Source: Anaerolinea sp.
GTDB taxonomy: Bacteria; Chloroflexota; Anaerolineae; Anaerolineales; Anaerolineaceae
NCBI GenBank assembly: GCA_029975055.1
Contig: JARKPU010000013.1
Location: forward strand, 124,001 to 188,000
DNA: 64,000 bases
Direction: 5' to 3'
Made by a program: the position numbers and the translations under genes
In this document: positions 18,356 through 25,980 of the stretch, piece after piece
How positions within the stretch are numbered: the stretch's first letter is position 1
Layout of the letters: each line of letters starts with the position of its first letter
The notes under the pieces: generated by a model
The model's database searches: none
The model's input: only the letters and a program-made list of their open reading frames with translations
Told to the model about the DNA's origin: nothing

Positions 18356-20236
18356 TTGGAAACTCATCGAATCACACAGAGCTTTAACCCTAACGCACAA
18401 CCCGAAAAACAATTACAGGCCGGTAGCGTGCTCATCAACCGTTACCTGATCCAGGATGTGATCGGTGTCGGCGGCATGGGCTCGGTGTATCGGGCGCGCG
18501 ATCTGCACTTCCCGAATGTGGTCAAGCTCGTCGCTGTGAAGGAGATGATCAACCAGGCCCGCGACCCGCAAGTCCGGCAGACGATCGTGCAGAACTTCGA
18601 ACGCGAAGCCAATATCCTGGCCACCCTCAACCACCCTTCGATCCCGAAGATCTTCGATTACTTCAGCCACGAGCAGCGTTCTTATCTCGTCGAGGAATTC
18701 ATCAACGGCAAAGACCTGGATGAATACCTGAACGAATCGGAAGGGCCGATTGCGGAAGATCAAGTCATCTCCTGGGGAATCGAGCTGTGCGACGTGCTCG
18801 AATACCTGCACAACCATAAACCGGAACCGATCATTTTCCGCGACATGAAGCCATCGAACGTGATGGTGACGGTCGATTCGCACATTGTATTGGTGGACTT
18901 CGGCATCGCCAAGATGTTCCGCGTGGGGCAGAAAGGCACAATGATCGGCACCGAGGGCTATTCACCCCCCGAGCAGTACCGCGGTGAGGCGACCCCGGTG
19001 GCCGATATCTATGCCCTCGGCGCGACGATGCATCACCTGCTCACCAAGCGCGACCCGCGCATCGAGACGCCCTTCACCTTCAACGAGCGCCCCGTCCGCA
19101 AGTTCAACCCTTCGGTCTCGCCCGAACTCGAGGCGGTGATCAACACCGCCGTGCAATATAACGTTTCGGACCGCTATCAGACTGCCGCAGCGATGAAAGA
19201 AGCCCTGGTGACTGCGGCGAAGAAGACCGGCATTCTCGCCAGGTTGGGCACCGTCTCGCTGCAGGTGACGAAAGACGAGAACATCAAACCGTTGTGGACG
19301 TTCGAGTGCGAAGATGAAATCCGCGGCGGGCCGGCGGTTGATGGGAACATGATTTTTGTTGGATCTTACGACAATAACATGTATGCGCTCGACCCGGCGG
19401 ACGGGAAGTTCTTGTGGAAGTATCCCACCGAGGGCGGGATCGTCAGCCGGCCGGTGTTCTCTGAGGGTGTGGTGTTGTTTGGCTCTGAAGATTACCGCCT
19501 GCACGCGGTCAATTCGCGTTCGGGGAAAATATCCTGGACGTACCCGACCGATGGGCCCATCCGCTGTTCACCACGGGTGGCCGAGGGGCATGTTTTCATC
19601 GGTTCGGATGACGGCCACATGCATGCGGTGAATATCATGTCCAGCCGCCGGGCCTGGAAGTACGAGACGGGAGGGCCTGTCCGTTCGACCCCGTTCGTTC
19701 AGAGCGACTTGATTTACTTCGGCTCGAGCAGCGGCGATATGTACTGTATGGATTTCCGCGGGACGGTGAAATGGCGCTTCCGGGCCAAGCGCGAGATTGC
19801 CTCTTCGCCCCTGGTGGTGAAGAACACCCTCTTCTTCACCTCGCTCGATGCGACCCTGTATTCGGTGGATGCCCGCACCGGCTGGGCCATCTGGCGCTTC
19901 CGGATGGGGAAAGGATCCGTCTCGTCGCCCTGCAATGCCGATAACTACATTTTTGTGGGCTCGGCAGACGGCTTTATCTACTGCGTCGAAGCAGGGAGTT
20001 CGAAGGAAATTTGGAGGTTTAAAACCGACCACCAGGTGAGTGGTTCACCGGTTGTTTACCGCGACTCGGTGTACTGCGGTTCGGCGGACGGGAACCTCTA
20101 TTGCCTCGAATATCGCACCGGACGACTGCGTTGGAAATTTGCCACCGGAGGGCCAATTACCAGCAGCCCAATCATTTATAATGATATCGTGTATGTTGGC
20201 TCATCCGATCATATCCTCTATGCACTTCTGGCATAA
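18356..20236 (+). CDS. Ser/Thr protein kinase with C-terminal PQQ-type beta-propeller
   Basis: 626 residues. The kinase domain occupies about 25-290: glycine loop GVGGMGSVY, VAVK (K62), catalytic loop FRDMKPSN (D163, with Phe-Arg-Asp in place of His-Arg-Asp), DFG at 181-183, and SPPEQYRG. A second domain of eight repeats follows from about residue 310. Each repeat has the form (x)SxPxVxxxxVxxGSxDxxxYxLD with a terminal W-K/R-F, typical of PQQ/BamB-like eight-bladed propellers; the first LWTF strand closes the ring. No transmembrane segment is seen, so it should be cytosolic, as for AfsK-type kinases. TTG 18356 follows AGGAG at 5 nt. First gene of a six-gene operon. Confidence 0.93.
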   Translation: METHRITQSFNPNAQPEKQLQAGSVLINRYLIQDVIGVGGMGSVYRARDLHFPNVVKLVAVKEMINQARDPQVRQTIVQNFEREANILATLNHPSIPKIFDYFSHEQRSYLVEEFINGKDLDEYLNESEGPIAEDQVISWGIELCDVLEYLHNHKPEPIIFRDMKPSNVMVTVDSHIVLVDFGIAKMFRVGQKGTMIGTEGYSPPEQYRGEATPVADIYALGATMHHLLTKRDPRIETPFTFNERPVRKFNPSVSPELEAVINTAVQYNVSDRYQTAAAMKEALVTAAKKTGILARLGTVSLQVTKDENIKPLWTFECEDEIRGGPAVDGNMIFVGSYDNNMYALDPADGKFLWKYPTEGGIVSRPVFSEGVVLFGSEDYRLHAVNSRSGKISWTYPTDGPIRCSPRVAEGHVFIGSDDGHMHAVNIMSSRRAWKYETGGPVRSTPFVQSDLIYFGSSSGDMYCMDFRGTVKWRFRAKREIASSPLVVKNTLFFTSLDATLYSVDARTGWAIWRFRMGKGSVSSPCNADNYIFVGSADGFIYCVEAGSSKEIWRFKTDHQVSGSPVVYRDSVYCGSADGNLYCLEYRTGRLRWKFATGGPITSSPIIYNDIVYVGSSDHILYALLA

Positions 20237-20282
20237 AGCGACCTGGATGTACTGACCTACCGCCGTCAATGGGGAGGAATGA

Positions 20283-21185
20283 GTGCTAGATTTCTTGAAG
20301 TCAATCTTTGGCCAGAAGAAACGTCAGGAACCGGTTCATATCGGGGTTGAAACGGCTCCTCTTTCAGAGGAACAACTGCAGGTTGTCAGTAAAACGAATA
20401 TTGTGATGCGGCCGATCCAGCTCATCACCGGGTCGGCTCAATCGGTTGGCCGCCAGCGCGACCACAACGAAGACACGATCTTTTCCTTGACAACCGTCCT
20501 GGCCGATTGGGAACGAGATATCCCGCTCGGAATCTACGTGATCGCAGATGGGATGGGCGGCCATCAAAGCGGAGAGGTTGCCAGCAGCATTGCTGCCCGC
20601 AGCGTGGTCAATTACCTGCTGAATAAGCTCTTCACGCCCATTCTTGGGTTAGACCATGAAGGGTTGACCGAAAGCATCCAGGAAGTGATGGAGAGCAGCG
20701 TGCGCGAAGCACACCACGCCGTACAGCGGTATGCCCCCGGCGGAGGGACCACCCTTACCACCGCGCTGGTGCTGGGTGAGCAGGTGACCCTGGCGCATGT
20801 TGGCGACAGCCGGGCCTACTTTATCTACCCCGACGGCCGCATGAAAGCCATGACGCAAGATCATTCTTACGTCCAGCGGCTGTTAGAATTGGGTCAGATT
20901 ACCGAGAAAGAAGCCCAGAACCACCCTCAGCGGAATGTGCTTTATCGCGCGCTGGGCCAGGCCGAGCCATTCCGGCCGGATATCAGCACCTATGATTTTC
21001 CGCAGCCCGGGTATCTGATGCTGTGCAGCGACGGGTTGTGGGGGTTCGTGCCGGAGATCGAGATTTTCCGCATCATCAATTCGAATAAGAACCTGGCAAT
21101 GGCCTGTCACCAATTGGTGGAGGCTGCCAACGCCGCGGGAGGCCCGGATAACATCAGCGTGATCCTGGTGAATTTATTAAGCTAG
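20283..21185 (+). CDS. PP2C-type Ser/Thr protein phosphatase
   Basis: 300 residues of the PPM/PP2C family, the natural antagonist of Hanks-type kinases. Metal-binding motifs are visible: RDHNED near residue 60, VIADGMGGHQSGE near 88, ALVLGEQVTLAHVGDSRAYFI, LCSDGLWGFVPE and GGPDNISVI at the C-terminus. It has a 40-residue N-terminal extension with basic residues and no membrane segment. GTG 20283 follows GGGAGG. It lies 46 nt after the kinase gene and should dephosphorylate the same targets. Confidence 0.93.
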   Translation: MLDFLKSIFGQKKRQEPVHIGVETAPLSEEQLQVVSKTNIVMRPIQLITGSAQSVGRQRDHNEDTIFSLTTVLADWERDIPLGIYVIADGMGGHQSGEVASSIAARSVVNYLLNKLFTPILGLDHEGLTESIQEVMESSVREAHHAVQRYAPGGGTTLTTALVLGEQVTLAHVGDSRAYFIYPDGRMKAMTQDHSYVQRLLELGQITEKEAQNHPQRNVLYRALGQAEPFRPDISTYDFPQPGYLMLCSDGLWGFVPEIEIFRIINSNKNLAMACHQLVEAANAAGGPDNISVILVNLLS

Positions 21186-21196
21186 CGAGCGCAGCT

Positions 21197-22663
21197 TTGA
21201 TCGATTACTATTCCACTCTCGGTATTCCTTACGATGCTACGGCTGATGAAATCAGGGCAGCGTATTTTGAGCTGGCTCGCAAGTATCACCCGGATGTGAA
21301 CAAGGAGCCTGGAGCGCGCGATACGTTTCTGGCGATCCAGGAAGCGTATGATGTACTGTCCAACCAGCAGCGCCGCACCAGTTATGACACCAAGCTCCCT
21401 GATGAGCTAAAACGCGGCCCGGAAGTTTCCATCAACGTCAAATACAGCCGGAGCGTCATCCCGCGCATCGCCGAGCAGCAGTTGCATTATGTGCTGCTCG
21501 ATTTGATCTGCACGGCGGATTTCGATTTCAAAGATCTGCCGCCTTTCCACATGTGCCTGGTGCTGGACCGCTCTACCTCCATGCATGGCGCGCGCATGGA
21601 CATGGTCAAAGCCAGCGCCATGCAGCTCCTGCGGCAGTTCCGCAAGCAAGACCTGATCTCCGTGGTTGCCTTTTCCGACCGGGCGGAAGTCATCGTCCCG
21701 CCCACGCGCGTATCTGAGATGGCCAACGACGACCATCGCATCAGCATGCTGCAGACTGGCGGTGGGACGGAGATTCTCCAGGGGCTGCAGCTTGGCATTC
21801 AGCAACTGCGCAGCATCGATCCGCGCTTCATGCGCCAGCTCGTTTTGCTCACCGATGGGCACACCTACGGCGACGACGACGCTTGCATCCAGCTTGCCGA
21901 TGAAGCCGCCGCCGAGGGCATCTCGATCAGCGGGTTGGGGATTGGCCACGAATGGAACGATGCCCTCCTCGATCGAATTTCGAGCGCCAGCGGCAGCAAC
22001 TCGATGTTCGTTTCAGCGGCCAAAGATCTGAACAAATTCTTCGAGCAAAAGCTCTCGGTGCTCAGCAACACATATGCCCGAGGGCTGGCCTACGAATGGG
22101 AGACCGACCCCGGTGTTCAATTGCGCTACGCCTTCAGGCTGCACCCCGAAACAGGCCCGCTGCCGGTCAATGATTCTATCCCTCTGGGAACATTGATGTT
22201 CAGGAAGAGTATGAGCTTCCTGTTTGAGTTCCTTTTGCCGCCTATGCCTCAGGATGTCAACATCTTAAGGTTGATGCGCGGGCAGATTAAAATGGAGATT
22301 CCATCGAAGAATTCCTTCCGCACGCGCATCCCAATCGAAATCTCACGCCCGGTCAGTTCCAATGTGGACCGCGAAACGCCTCCTTCGACCCTCGTCGAAG
22401 CCATGGCCAAGTTGACCCTGTACCGGATGCAAGAGCGCGTCCGGCGCGAGGTCACCGATGGGCAGATCGATAAAGCCACCAAGCACCTGCATTACCTTGC
22501 GACGCATTTGCTTTCGCAAGGTGACCGTGAACTAGCACATACAGTTCTAATGGAAGCAGAGCATATACAACAGAGTCGAAGGTTCAGCAAAGAAGGCGAT
22601 AAGCGGATAAAATATGGTACCCGCGCCTTGTTGTTGTCTTCTGGCCCGGAGCAAAAGCCATGA
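21197..22663 (+). CDS. J-domain / von Willebrand A domain protein
   Basis: 488 residues. Residues 1-66 form a DnaJ-like J domain with the HPD motif at 31-33 and the AYDVLSN ending. A vWA domain follows from about 115 to 300, with the MIDAS motif D124-x-S126-x-S128 (LDRSTSM), TGGGT and LLTDGHTYGD, so it can bind a divalent metal. The remaining 190 residues form an unassigned beta-rich part and a charged helical tail. There is no Gly/Phe or zinc-finger region. TTG 21197 has only a weak ribosome-binding site. It sits between the phosphatase and the FHA protein, suggesting a chaperone-linked scaffold, but this is inference. Confidence 0.85.
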   Translation: MIDYYSTLGIPYDATADEIRAAYFELARKYHPDVNKEPGARDTFLAIQEAYDVLSNQQRRTSYDTKLPDELKRGPEVSINVKYSRSVIPRIAEQQLHYVLLDLICTADFDFKDLPPFHMCLVLDRSTSMHGARMDMVKASAMQLLRQFRKQDLISVVAFSDRAEVIVPPTRVSEMANDDHRISMLQTGGGTEILQGLQLGIQQLRSIDPRFMRQLVLLTDGHTYGDDDACIQLADEAAAEGISISGLGIGHEWNDALLDRISSASGSNSMFVSAAKDLNKFFEQKLSVLSNTYARGLAYEWETDPGVQLRYAFRLHPETGPLPVNDSIPLGTLMFRKSMSFLFEFLLPPMPQDVNILRLMRGQIKMEIPSKNSFRTRIPIEISRPVSSNVDRETPPSTLVEAMAKLTLYRMQERVRREVTDGQIDKATKHLHYLATHLLSQGDRELAHTVLMEAEHIQQSRRFSKEGDKRIKYGTRALLLSSGPEQKP

Positions 22664-23178
22664 TACTATGCCCAAATTGCCATCATGAAGAAATGCCAGG
22701 ATCGCTCTTCTGCAGCGAATGCGGCGCTCAACTGGTCGTTTCGGAGGTTCCTACCACCCAGCATATTCAACGCAATCCGTCCGATATTTTGGCTGTCCAG
22801 CCGCCCGTGCATTCGCCGCCTTCTCCGCCGGTCACGAACGGCGCAGCGGATGCAATTGTGTCGCTGCACATGGTGGACAGCGGACAGATCGTCAACCTGA
22901 CCGGCCAGACGGAATTCACGATCGGACGGACTGCGGAGGGGCAGCCTATCCTGCCGGACGTGGACCTTTCTCCTTACGAGGCCTATTCGAAAGGCGTGTC
23001 GCGGCTGCACTCGGCTTTGAAGATCCACAATCAGCGCGTGGTGATTTGCGATTTGGGGTCTTCGAACGGCACGCGAGTCAACGGCCAAAAGATCGTCCCG
23101 CACGTTGATTACCCCCTCAACCATGGTGATATGATCTCATTAGGTAAATTCACCATTCAATTGCTGATCAGGAAGTAA
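22660..23178 (+). CDS. Zinc-ribbon / FHA domain protein
   Basis: 172 residues. Residues 1-22 form a small zinc ribbon (C4, C7, C18, C21). A Pro/Asn-rich linker precedes an FHA domain at about 65-170, with the pThr-binding residues GR at 89-90, S114/R115/H117 and GSSNGT at 133-138. FHA domains read phosphothreonine, so it is the likely reader of the kinase's marks. ATG overlaps the previous stop by 4 nt (ATGA), indicating translational coupling. It could bridge phosphorylated partners and zinc-ribbon contacts. Confidence 0.9.
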   Translation: MILCPNCHHEEMPGSLFCSECGAQLVVSEVPTTQHIQRNPSDILAVQPPVHSPPSPPVTNGAADAIVSLHMVDSGQIVNLTGQTEFTIGRTAEGQPILPDVDLSPYEAYSKGVSRLHSALKIHNQRVVICDLGSSNGTRVNGQKIVPHVDYPLNHGDMISLGKFTIQLLIRK

Positions 23179-23194
23179 AAAAACACAGGTCCCT

Positions 23195-23434
23195 ATGCCT
23201 ACCGTATTAATTCATGTGATGAATGACGACCCGGTTATGGGAGAGATGGATGCGCTCCCCGACCCAAAAGATTCGATGATTGTCGTGAAGAACCCCAGGC
23301 GGAAAGACGGTAAAGATCTGAATTACCTGGAAGCCAATGTCTCGACGATGATCTGGCCGTTGCTGCGCATCAACTTCATCGAGATCATGCCCTCTGGAGA
23401 AGAGGAAGAGATCATCACTTCCTACCGGGAATAG
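23195..23434 (+). CDS. Small protein of unknown function in the kinase operon
   Basis: 79 residues, acidic at its end (SGEEEEIITSYRE) and rich in beta-type residues. It has a VKNPRRKDGKDLNYLEANV middle segment with a basic patch and a MIWPLLRINFIEIMPSG hydrophobic stretch that is too polar to be a clear membrane segment. No motif is recognised. It is 17 nt after the FHA gene and 4 nt before the response regulator, so it is in the same operon. Confidence 0.6.
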   Translation: MPTVLIHVMNDDPVMGEMDALPDPKDSMIVVKNPRRKDGKDLNYLEANVSTMIWPLLRINFIEIMPSGEEEEIITSYRE

Positions 23435-23437
23435 CGC

Positions 23438-24178
23438 ATGGCGGATGATTTCAAGAACCGGAGCATCCTGGTCGTTGATGATGAAGAGCGCATGGTGCGC
23501 TTCATCCGTCTCAACCTGGAGCATGACGGCTTTCAGGTGATGGCGGCATACCGCGGTTACCAGGCGCTGGACCTGATCCGGCAAAACATGCCCGACCTGG
23601 TGCTGCTGGATGTGATGATGCCCGACCTGGATGGGTTTGAGGTGCTCAAGCTGATCCGCGAAAGCAGCACCGTGCCCGTGATCATGCTGACGGCAAAGAG
23701 CGAGGAAGACGACCGCATCAAAGGGCTGGAATTGGGCGCCGATGATTACATCAGCAAGCCATTCAGCCCGCGCGAGCTGGTTAGCCGGGTGAAGGCCGTC
23801 CTCCGGCGCACCGAAGCAGCCGGGCAGGCCACCCGCAGCGAGCCGATCCAGATTGACGAGCGCCTGAAGGTGGATTTCGGGAGGCGGGAAGTCTGGGTAG
23901 ATAACGAGCTGGTGAAGCTGAGACCGACGGAATACCGGCTGCTGTACCATCTGGTTCAAAACGCCGGCTGGGTGATGACTTATGACCAGCTCCTGACCAA
24001 AGTGTGGGGGTATGAGTACAGAGACGAGGCCCATTACGTGCGCCTGTACATCAATTACCTGCGCCAGAAACTGGAAAAGGACCCCTCCAATCCCAAATAT
24101 ATCCTCACCGAGCGCGGCGTTGGCTACCGGTTTTTCGATTACCACAAAACCCCGGCGGGTGAGCAGCCACAGGCCTAG
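23438..24178 (+). CDS. OmpR/PhoB-type response regulator
   Basis: 246 residues: receiver domain with D14-D15, phospho-acceptor D58 in LLDVMMP, the T/S residue in MLTAK and K in ISKPF, then a winged-helix DNA-binding domain from about 140 (RRTEAAG linker; [15 protein letters not shown] and RVLRKL-like segments). No histidine kinase gene is near it. As last gene of the kinase operon it might be phosphorylated by a distant histidine kinase or influenced by the Ser/Thr kinase. Confidence 0.92.
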   Translation: MADDFKNRSILVVDDEERMVRFIRLNLEHDGFQVMAAYRGYQALDLIRQNMPDLVLLDVMMPDLDGFEVLKLIRESSTVPVIMLTAKSEEDDRIKGLELGADDYISKPFSPRELVSRVKAVLRRTEAAGQATRSEPIQIDERLKVDFGRREVWVDNELVKLRPTEYRLLYHLVQNAGWVMTYDQLLTKVWGYEYRDEAHYVRLYINYLRQKLEKDPSNPKYILTERGVGYRFFDYHKTPAGEQPQA

Positions 24179-24195
24179 ACGACGCGGCGATTAAC

Positions 24196-24204
24196 TGATA
24201 TAAA
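24196..24204 (+). promoter_or_regulatory. Candidate extended -10 promoter for thioredoxin
   Basis: TGATATAAA in the 59-bp gap before the thioredoxin gene: a -10 box with upstream TG, no clear -35. It would allow trxA to be expressed apart from the signalling operon. Confidence 0.35.
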
Positions 24205-24237
24205 TAATCCGAATTTAGCCGATAGGGAGTCAATGTA

Positions 24238-24588
24238 ATGAATCAACCCATTCATGTAACCGACGCAGAGTTTGAGGCCACCGTCTTAAAATCTACCAAG
24301 CCCGTCATCGTGGATTTTTGGGCGCCCTGGTGCGGACCCTGTAAAGTCGTTGCGCCAATCCTGGAAAAGATCGCCAGCGAGCAGGGCGATAAGTTGATTG
24401 TTGCCAAGGTGAACACCGACGAAAACCCCGACTGGGCCATGCGCTACAATGTACAGGGCATTCCGACCATGTTATTTGTGGCCAACGGCAAAATTGTTCA
24501 CCGCCAGGTGGGCGCTTTATCGGAGAAGAGCCTGCGAGATATCATTTCACAGTTTTTGGATGTGGTGAGCGCATCGGCTGCCGGTTAA
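24238..24588 (+). CDS. trxA: Thioredoxin
   Basis: 116-residue thioredoxin with the redox-active WCGPC at 31-35 (C32, C35), the buried Asp in VDFWAPW, and the cis-proline motif GIPTM. Reduces disulfides in cytosolic proteins. ATG 24238 follows AGGGAG. It may be cotranscribed with, or independent of, the signalling operon. Confidence 0.95.
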   Translation: MNQPIHVTDAEFEATVLKSTKPVIVDFWAPWCGPCKVVAPILEKIASEQGDKLIVAKVNTDENPDWAMRYNVQGIPTMLFVANGKIVHRQVGALSEKSLRDIISQFLDVVSASAAG

Positions 24589-24607
24589 GACGGCGGTGCA
24601 GATAAAC

Positions 24608-24644
24608 GAAAAAACCGGCGGCGAGGAATTCCTCGGCCGCCGGT
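24608..24644 (-). terminator. Terminator for the aminotransferase gene
   Basis: Stem of 13 bp with one bulged G (24614-24626 with 24631-24644) and an AATT loop. Read on the minus strand it is followed by six T residues (24613-24608). It also ends the plus-strand thioredoxin transcript less efficiently. Confidence 0.85.
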
Positions 24645-24662
24645 CTTCGTTAATCTGGCAGA

Positions 24663-25913
24663 TCACTTGCCTGAGACGGCGAACACAGGGTTCCGGCTTG
24701 ACATCTGCGCTTTGATCACCCTGGCCAGGCGCGCGATGCCCTCGTTGATGATCTCGGGCTTGCAATAAGAGAAGTTCAGTCGCATGGTGTTCTCGCCGCC
24801 GCCGCATGGGAAGAATGAACTGCCGGGGACGAACGCCACCTTCTCCTTGACCGCTTCTTTGAAAAGCTCCACCGTGCTCATGCCTTCAGGGATGGTCGCC
24901 CAAAGGAACAGGCCGCCCTGCGGGTGTGTCCAGGTGACGCCTTCGGGCATGTGCTCGGCAAGGGTGTCAAGCATCACGTCGCGCCGCTCGCGGTACACCT
25001 TTTTGATCACCTCGACGTGCCGGTCGATAAACCCGCCGTGCGCCACTTCGTAGGCGATCATCTGGTTGAGGGTGGCCGAGTGCAGGTCGGCGCCCTGCTT
25101 GGCCATCACCAGCTTGCGAATCACCTCCTCGGGTGCAATTACCCAGGCGAGGCGGATGCCGGGCGAGAGGGTCTTGCTGAAGGTGCTCAGGTAGATCACA
25201 TTGCCGGTATAGGAAGACCCGTTGCGGTGCTTTCGGCCATCGAGCACTTCCAGCGAAGGGATGTGTTCGCCTTCGAAGCGCAATTGACCGTAGGGGTCGT
25301 CTTCGACGATTGGCACGCCGTAGTGGTCGGCGATTTCGATGAGCTGATAGCGGCGCTCGAGCGAGAGGGTGACGCCGGTGGGGTTCTGGAAGTTCGGCAG
25401 CACGTAGATGAATTTCGGCCCGGTGCGAAGCGCGGAATCCAGTTCGGACGTGACAATGCCGTCATTATCGCTGCGCACAGGCACGTATTCCGAACCGTAG
25501 ACATTCCAGGCCTGCAGCGCGCCCAAATAAGTGGGGGCTTCCACCAACACGCGGTCGCCGTGGTTGATGAAAATTTTCCCCAGCAGGTCCAACGCTTGCT
25601 GCGAACCGGAGGTGATCATGATATTATCGCGCGTGACCTCGATTCCGTTGCGCGTAGCGAAACGGGCGATCATCTCTCGCAGAGGGGTATACCCTTCGGT
25701 GGAGCCGTATTGGAGCGCGGTAGCCCCTTGGGTTCGCAAGACTCGCGTGGATGCTTCAACGAATTCTTCAACCGGGAACACATCCGGGGCGGGCAGCCCC
25801 CCGGCGAACGAGATAATCTCAGGATCCTCGGTCAACTTGAGCAATTCGCGGATGGCCGAACTCTTCATCCGCTGCGTCCGTTGGGCAAAACGATGGTCCC
25901 AAAGGGTCTGCAT
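24663..25913 (-). CDS. PLP-dependent aminotransferase (class I/II, LysN/2-aminoadipate type)
   Basis: 416 residues of fold-type I. Visible: ISFAGGLPAPDVFP near the N-terminus, YGSTEGYTPLREMIA, TSGSQQALDLL, PNFQNPTGVTLS with the conserved Asn, VEDDPYGQLRF with the pyridine-binding Asp, and the Schiff-base lysine in STFSKTLSPGIRLAW. The first motifs are typical of the 2-aminoadipate/aromatic (LysN, ARO8) branch rather than the alanine or aspartate branch. ATG 25913 is preferred over the longer frame because AAGGAG lies 10 nt upstream. The substrate is not settled by the sequence. Confidence 0.9.
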   Translation of the reverse strand: MQTLWDHRFAQRTQRMKSSAIRELLKLTEDPEIISFAGGLPAPDVFPVEEFVEASTRVLRTQGATALQYGSTEGYTPLREMIARFATRNGIEVTRDNIMITSGSQQALDLLGKIFINHGDRVLVEAPTYLGALQAWNVYGSEYVPVRSDNDGIVTSELDSALRTGPKFIYVLPNFQNPTGVTLSLERRYQLIEIADHYGVPIVEDDPYGQLRFEGEHIPSLEVLDGRKHRNGSSYTGNVIYLSTFSKTLSPGIRLAWVIAPEEVIRKLVMAKQGADLHSATLNQMIAYEVAHGGFIDRHVEVIKKVYRERRDVMLDTLAEHMPEGVTWTHPQGGLFLWATIPEGMSTVELFKEAVKEKVAFVPGSSFFPCGGGENTMRLNFSYCKPEIINEGIARLARVIKAQMSSRNPVFAVSGK

Positions 25914-25980
25914 ATTCTTTCCACTCCTTATAATCAACCGCAAGTCTTAAATCCGCGCCTGCGGCCCGGCCGCAGCGCGG

